Assembly (NCBI RefSeq): GCF_947495995.1
Contig: NZ_CANMAX010000007.1
Location: forward strand, 126,001 to 190,000
DNA from: an uncultured Tenacibaculum sp.
Lineage (GTDB): Bacteria; Bacteroidota; Bacteroidia; Flavobacteriales; Flavobacteriaceae
Direction of reading: 5' to 3'
DNA: 64,000 nucleotides
The notes beneath the pieces are model-generated. The model made no database searches, had not been told where the DNA came from, and saw nothing but the letters and a program-made list of their open reading frames with translations. Below, piece by piece: positions 60,130 to 64,000 of this stretch (position 1 is its first letter; each line of letters opens with the position of its first letter). Made by a program: the position numbers and the translations under genes.

Positions 60130-60723
60130 TTACCTTCTGTTGACTTTTGTGATAATCTTGCTCATAAATTCGGGAGTGATGCCAATATAACCCGCCAAAT
60201 CTTTCTGAGTAATTCTGTTAACAATATTCGGATATTTCGTTTTGAACTCAATATATCGTTCCTCTGCAGTTAATGAAATGCCGTGATTTGAGCGTCTTAT
60301 ATAACTTATCAAGGACTTTTGGTATAGCATGCGATAGAATCTTTCAAACTTGGGTATTTCTTGAAATAACAATTCGTAATTAGCTCTAGAAATTCCTAAT
60401 AGTTCAGTGTCTTCGGTAGCTTTAATAAAATAGCGTGTTGGCTCCTTAGTCATAAAACTCGCCATATCGCCTGTCCAATAATCTTCTACAGCAAACATAG
60501 AAATGTGTGGTGCGCCGTCATCATCAAGCGTGTAGACCTTTAAGCAGCCTTTAGTGATAAAATATTCGTAAGATGTTATATCACCAGCTTGCATTAAAAA
60601 TGCCTTCCGCTTTATGTTAATCTCCGTTAGTAATGAAATGTATTTCTGCTTTTCTAATTCGGTTAGATTAATGAATCTAGATACATTATTTAGGATTAAG
60701 ATATGTGATTCTTTATATAGCAA
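60130..60723 (-). CDS. Crp/Fnr-family transcriptional regulator
   Basis: A 197-residue regulator with beta roll (AFLMQAGDITSYEYFITKGC) and winged helix (AGYIGITPEFMSKI). It lies at the 5' end of the seven-gene cassette with redox enzymes downstream. In Bacteroidota similar regulators respond to oxidative or electrophilic stress; that is inference here. Confidence 0.92.
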   Translation of the reverse strand: MLYKESHILILNNVSRFINLTELEKQKYISLLTEINIKRKAFLMQAGDITSYEYFITKGCLKVYTLDDDGAPHISMFAVEDYWTGDMASFMTKEPTRYFIKATEDTELLGISRANYELLFQEIPKFERFYRMLYQKSLISYIRRSNHGISLTAEERYIEFKTKYPNIVNRITQKDLAGYIGITPEFMSKIITKVNRR

Positions 60724-60739
60724 ATTAGATTTTCATTAA

Positions 60740-60878
60740 TTATTGCCAACGGTCTAGTGTATGATTTCGTTGCGTGTTTAAGCCTTTAATTTAGCAAATA
60801 AACACAGATAGAAAGTCCGCGAGTACTTTCGTAAGTAGGCTATAACTAGCAATGAATTATACACATTGTTGCCATTAG
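60740..60878 (-). repeat. attC-like site, family C, intact
   Basis: Left arm TTATTGCCAACGGTCTAGTG (60740-60759), inside TTAGCAAATAAACACAGATA and a near-perfect hairpin GAAAGTCCGCGAGTACTTTC, right arm CACATTGTTGCCATTAG (60862-60878). The right arm pairs with TTAATGGCAAC at 61591 (10 bases). Confidence 0.86.
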
Positions 60879-61480
60879 TATTTTTCTGTTAATTTTTCAA
60901 ATCCATTCATTAAGTCAACTAGTTTTTGTCTTTCTTTCCAACCAGAAAATTTGCCATCGATAAATGATTCTGGCGAATAGCTCCCATAAGCTAAGTAGTT
61001 ATTTCCTTGACATATCCAAAAGCTGTAATTTGTTCCATCAGAAATACTCATAGTTATCATTGTTCCCTCTTCTTCTCCTTTTTTTTTAGTGATATTCAAT
61101 TTAGATTTATCAATTACATACTTATTTCCTTCGATGATATTATTTAGATGGTTCCAATAATATTTATACTCTTTTTTCTTAATTTTTTTCCGCTTGATTT
61201 TTGTTTTCAGTTCAGTCGAATTCGGTTGGTAAACAACATAGCGTTTCACTTTTCCATTATTTAGGTAAACGATAAATTCCGAATTCTGTCCTTTTGACCA
61301 ATAAGATGAATAACCAATCTTAATTATTAAAGAACTCTTATCCTTTAATTTCAATAATTCCACAAAATTATTTTCCGTTTCTGTTTTTCCTTCCCATTCA
61401 ATTTTTGGGATTTTGAACTCTTGAGAAAACGATTTTCCAACAAGTGTTAGAAACAATATTATTAAAAGATTTTTTTTCAT
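60875..61480 (-). CDS. Secreted hypothetical protein, 201 aa
   Basis: A 201-residue exported protein (signal MKKNLLIILFLTLVGKSFSQ). Lys-rich beta domain (WEGKTETENNFVELLKLKDK, YKYYWNHLNNIIEGNKYVID, GKFSGWKERQKLVDLMNGFE). No recognised family. Its stop lies in the recombination arm. Single-gene cassette. Confidence 0.66.
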   Translation of the reverse strand: MKKNLLIILFLTLVGKSFSQEFKIPKIEWEGKTETENNFVELLKLKDKSSLIIKIGYSSYWSKGQNSEFIVYLNNGKVKRYVVYQPNSTELKTKIKRKKIKKKEYKYYWNHLNNIIEGNKYVIDKSKLNITKKKGEEEGTMITMSISDGTNYSFWICQGNNYLAYGSYSPESFIDGKFSGWKERQKLVDLMNGFEKLTEKY

Positions 61481-61590
61481 TTCTATAGTTTGAATTCAAA
61501 CATAATTTAAGATTTAATTCCAGCAAACTTAAATTGAGTGAAATTGTCTTTCGATTTAGTGAAATGTTAGATTTTAGCAGTTATTTTATA

Positions 61591-61730
61591 TTAATGGCAA
61601 CGTTTTGTGTATTGTTATTTGCGATTTTTGATTGTAAAGTTAATTAAAAGTGATGGACTTTTGGTTTTGCGAGATTTAGTCCGAAGGAATAAATCTGCAA
61701 GCAATTAACTATACATTTTGTTACCTGTAG
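61591..61730 (-). repeat. attC-like site, family A, intact
   Basis: Left arm TTAATGGCAACGTTTTGTGT (61591-61610), core GTAAAGTTAATTAAAAGTGA, hairpin GCGAGATTTAGTCCGAAGGA, right half GCAATTAACTATACATTTTG and arm GTTACCTGTAG (61720-61730). Pairs with TTACAGGTAAC at 62451. Confidence 0.87.
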
Positions 61731-61732
61731 TT

Positions 61733-62434
61733 TTATTTTTTAATCCCCATTACTTTTGTCCATTCCTTTACTTCGAGAGGTTTCCATTCAGGGTTTGTAA
61801 AAGTTTTGTAGAAATATTTATACAATTCGTTATCTAAAAATATTAATGAACCATCATTACCACCACTAATTAGGTAAATTCTTTCTTGTATATTTTGTTT
61901 TTCTAATTCCTCATTCAATATTTGAGCAAGTCTTTGTACTGCTTCACCCCAACCATAACCTTTGAAGTTTTTGAAAATAATATACTCATTCCCATTTAGG
62001 GTTATTCTATGATTCAACCATTCATTTTTGCTGTCCCATTCCTCAAAGTGATTTCCAATTTTTAATTTAAAGCCAATTTTTTCAAAAGTTCCACTAAATT
62101 CATTTAGGATTTCTTTAAAGCCACCTTGTTCAAAAACGGTTTCTCCATCACAAAAATAGTATCTGTAATCAAGAGGTAGATTTGTTTTTTCATCCCAGAT
62201 TCCTCCCCAAGCACCTTCTGAATCAAAACTTTCCAAATGATTTTCTTTTAGTTTTTTAATGTTTTTTTCATCTGAATATTTGAAATAGCCTAATGAATCT
62301 ATGGTTTTAAGGAATTCTTTTGGAGAAGTTTTCTCCTTTTTTAAAGTCCTTGTTTTTTTTAATGGATTTCCATTCTCTTTAGTTGCAATATAAATTGCTA
62401 TTCCAATTACTAAAATGCTTATTAAGATTTTCAT
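61733..62434 (-). CDS. Membrane-anchored hypothetical protein, 233 aa
   Basis: An N-terminal helix (MKILISILVIGIAIYIATKE) tethers a 200-residue soluble domain. It has FDSEGAWGGIWDEKTNLPLD, YYFCDGETVFEQGGFKEIL and ISGGNDGSLIFLDNELYKYF. No recognised family. Alpha/beta; could be a surface enzyme or immunity protein. Single-gene cassette with exact ends. Confidence 0.65.
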   Translation of the reverse strand: MKILISILVIGIAIYIATKENGNPLKKTRTLKKEKTSPKEFLKTIDSLGYFKYSDEKNIKKLKENHLESFDSEGAWGGIWDEKTNLPLDYRYYFCDGETVFEQGGFKEILNEFSGTFEKIGFKLKIGNHFEEWDSKNEWLNHRITLNGNEYIIFKNFKGYGWGEAVQRLAQILNEELEKQNIQERIYLISGGNDGSLIFLDNELYKYFYKTFTNPEWKPLEVKEWTKVMGIKK

Positions 62435-62450
62435 TTTGTCTTTTAGAGGA

Positions 62451-62592
62451 TTACAGGTAACTTATTTGTATAAGCGTCAGTAATGGGAAAGTGAGCGAGT
62501 ACTTTCCGCTGACGCTACTAATTTATTAAAAAGGTTAGAATTTCCGATTAGAAAATTCAGCCATTATTGCGTTTACACGGTGTTAGCCACCG
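62451..62592 (-). repeat. attC-like site, family D, intact
   Basis: Left arm TTACAGGTAACTTATTTGTA (62451-62470). Inside are AAGCGTCAG paired with CTGACGCT and the hairpin GGAAAGTGAGCGAGTACTTT, then GAATTTCCGATTAGAAAATT. Right arm CACGGTGTTAGCCACCG (62576-62592) pairs with GGTGGCTAAC at 63605. Confidence 0.85.
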
Positions 62593-63602
62593 TATTTTTT
62601 CAGGACTTCAAATATTATTTTCACTTTATGCTTTAATGTATATTTAACTCCAGAAGGTTGGTCATCATCATTGATGATTTTTTTAGCGATTTCTTCTTTT
62701 ATAGGCATTGGTATTTGTCCTCTTCCTCCAAGTTTTCGATGGATAATGTCTATTTCTTTACTCAAATTTAGAAGATACCTTTTTGATAATTCAGAGTAAA
62801 AATATTCTTGAATTCCGTCAATGATTTTAGGTTCAACACTTCTAATCATTTCTCCATCAAAAGCAGTATTCATTTCTGCATTGTTTAGTTGTTCATCTAT
62901 AGATTCAAATCCCGTTTGGTTTTTAGTTTTCTCAATTGAGAAAACTAAAATAAATTCGTCAATAACAAAGAAATATGGGTTTTGAATATCTGGATGGCAA
63001 AATAAAACCGTTGATTTTTCATCGGAATAATTTATTGACCTTAAAATTTTATAAGAAATGTTCTCTAATATTCCTTCTTTCTTTAAGTTATCTAAATCAT
63101 AAATTTCGATTGAAAGAAATTGTGATAAAACTATTTGTAGTTTTTCTTCATCAGATGCATTAAGTTTAAATCCACTTTTTTGTGCAATCGAGAGTCTCCA
63201 AACAATAGATGTCCAAAAAATAAATGCTAAGAAAGAATCTTCTAAATTCTGATAGTTACTATTTGGTTCGCTACCATTTTTTAAAGTATTAGCATATGCA
63301 CTTTCAATTTCGCCAAGTCTTTTTTCACAAGCACTACAAAAAATATTATCCTCGACTAAAGGAATCTCATTTTGCTCAATTCTTTCTTCAGTAACTTCTC
63401 CATAAACTTTCTCAAGTGTTTCTGGTTTTGTTGCTCTTCCAAAATATGAAGATGGATGAAATTCAGATAATAAGAATCCCATTTCTTTGTCTCTTTTTTT
63501 TGAGCCTTCTTCATTATCAATTCGCTTTAATAAAAAATGTGGAATTATGTGAGAACCTGTTTTATCAGCAAGATTTATATTGCAAATGAGGCAGTTATTC
63601 AT
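62583..63602 (-). CDS. HNH-like zinc-finger protein, possible nuclease
   Basis: A 339-residue soluble protein with C-x2-C (NNCLICNINL) near the N-terminus, the S-H-I-I-P motif (GSHIIPHFLLKR, about residue 16) and a second C-x2-C (FCSACEKRLGEIE, about 90). This C...SHxxP...C layout is that of a variant HNH nuclease fold found in defence genes. The rest is helical. The stop is read from the arm itself. Function by inference only. Confidence 0.55.
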   Translation of the reverse strand: MNNCLICNINLADKTGSHIIPHFLLKRIDNEEGSKKRDKEMGFLLSEFHPSSYFGRATKPETLEKVYGEVTEERIEQNEIPLVEDNIFCSACEKRLGEIESAYANTLKNGSEPNSNYQNLEDSFLAFIFWTSIVWRLSIAQKSGFKLNASDEEKLQIVLSQFLSIEIYDLDNLKKEGILENISYKILRSINYSDEKSTVLFCHPDIQNPYFFVIDEFILVFSIEKTKNQTGFESIDEQLNNAEMNTAFDGEMIRSVEPKIIDGIQEYFYSELSKRYLLNLSKEIDIIHRKLGGRGQIPMPIKEEIAKKIINDDDQPSGVKYTLKHKVKIIFEVLKKYGG

Positions 63603-63742
63603 ATGGTGGCTAACGTTTTGTGTATTGTTATTTGCGCTTTTTGTTTGTAAAGTTAATTAAAAGTGATGAGCTTTTGGTTTTGCGAGATTTATCCGAAGGA
63701 TTAAATCAGTAAGCAATTAATAATACATTTTGTTGGCGTGTC
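63603..63742 (-). repeat. attC-like site, family A, intact
   Basis: Left arm ATGGTGGCTAACGTTTTGTG (63603-63622), core GTAAAGTTAATTAAAAGTGA, hairpin GCGAGATTTATCCGAAGGAT, right half GCAATTAATAATACATTTTG and arm GTTGGCGTGTC (63732-63742). Its partner must lie beyond the window. Confidence 0.85.
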
Positions 63743-63748
63743 GTTATT

Positions 63749-64000
63749 TCATATAATATAGCTTGTCAAATTCCAGAACGCATGAAATATTATAGAAGGT
63801 ATAATTGATTTCGATTTATAAAATAAGATTCCAGATACTAATCCTCCAAATACAGCAATATAAGCTTGATGAATGCTAAAGTCATAGAATTCATAAAACA
63901 GTGAAACAAAGGGAATATGAATAAAAGCAAACATTAAAGATGATAGAATTATTGCTGTTGTAGGTTTGTAATTCTCTAATAACTCACGAAGTATGTAATT
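63749..64000 (-). CDS. CPBP-family intramembrane protease homologue (5' end outside window)
   Basis: The frame is open from the right edge to a stop at 63749. It covers the C-terminal 83 residues: NYILRELLENYKPTTAI, SSLMFAFIHIPF with the conserved His, AYIAVFGGLVSGILFYKSKS, then IPSIIFHAFWNLTSY with the last H-A-F-W-N motif. The E-E-x-x-x-R motif lies off the edge. It differs from the CPBP gene 56115..56867. It belongs to the next cassette, whose left end is the arm at 63732. Confidence 0.8.
   Translation of the reverse strand, partial: NYILRELLENYKPTTAIILSSLMFAFIHIPFVSLFYEFYDFSIHQAYIAVFGGLVSGILFYKSKSIIPSIIFHAFWNLTSYII

Larger units (their letters stand above)
36557..64000 (-). mobile_element. 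Integron-like gene-cassette array (no integrase in window)
   Basis: From 36.5 kb to the right edge about 30 cassette genes, all on the minus strand, are separated by 26 attC-like repeats. From 42,577 to 63,742 there are 18 consecutive units, and 16 of them have an exact 9-10 base cassette-specific sequence at one end with its complement at the other. From 36.5 to 42.4 kb the ends are damaged and rarely match. No tyrosine recombinase gene lies in the window, so formally this is a cluster of attC sites without an integrase; gene direction places a possible intI and attI beyond 64,000. Confidence 0.75.

Noticed and set aside
36557-63742. Repeats as MITEs or REP/IS200-type elements
   Set aside because: The repeats have partly complementary ends, but the decisive pairing runs across the gene between two repeats and is specific for each unit. 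Target-site duplications around single repeats were not seen. MITE insertion would not give matching ends for each interval.
36557-63742. CRISPR-like array
   Set aside because: Repeats are 75-145 bp, imperfect, and spaced by whole genes. There are no short uniform spacers and no cas genes.

Overview
This 64 kb window is AT-rich (roughly 30% G+C in the lines I sampled) and fits a marine member of the Flavobacteriaceae (Bacteroidota). It has many small lipoproteins and secreted TPR proteins, families common in that group (DUF6090, DUF1905, DUF6985, peptidase S37, P1-family peptidase) and TAnnTTTG-like promoter boxes. Nearly every gene is on the minus strand; the one clear exception is 3520..4476. 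I saw no rRNA, tRNA, CRISPR array, transposase or integrase.

Layout. Positions 1-11 kb hold fairly ordinary genes: a Yip1-like membrane protein, cupin, LOG-type nucleotide hydrolase, metallophosphoesterase, TPR proteins, an AraC regulator, an acyltransferase, a HAD protein and a serine peptidase. Positions 11-36 kb hold a long run of small minus-strand genes, mostly unknown membrane proteins and lipoproteins with GNAT, VOC, DinB, Crp, sterol-desaturase-like, beta-lactamase-fold and P1-peptidase/ATP-grasp genes among them. Several intergenic gaps there hold worn remnants of one repeat. From 36.5 kb to the right edge almost every gene or gene group is bracketed by intact copies of a repeat of about 110-145 bp.

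Main result. From about 42.6 to 63.7 kb the repeats behave like attC sites of an integron. Each unit carries a cassette-specific sequence at one end (GTT plus 6-7 bases) whose reverse complement lies at the other end, just before the next repeat (bases plus AAC). Of 18 consecutive units, 16 match exactly over 9-10 bases and the other two have one mismatch. The repeats fall into several sequence families with the same end architecture and internal foldable arms. This is what integrase-made cassette circles predict, and two-ended transposons or simple intergenic repeats do not predict it. The array carries single unknown genes, one ORF-less unit, and three multi-gene units of two, five and seven genes, each with its own Crp/Fnr-type regulator. 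The seven-gene unit (NmrA-like, DUF1772, FMN reductase, DoxX, beta-barrel-like protein, Crp) is visibly richer in G+C.

Direction and age. Site quality falls from right to left: intact at 42-64 kb, damaged at 36-42 kb, traces at 11-32 kb. Broken genes (frameshifts, in-frame stops) occur along the array. Because all cassette genes read leftward, an integrase and attI, if they exist, should lie beyond the right edge. An A/T block inside the repeats stays recognisable where the rest has decayed and sits 13-57 bp upstream of gene starts, so it may be a portable promoter.
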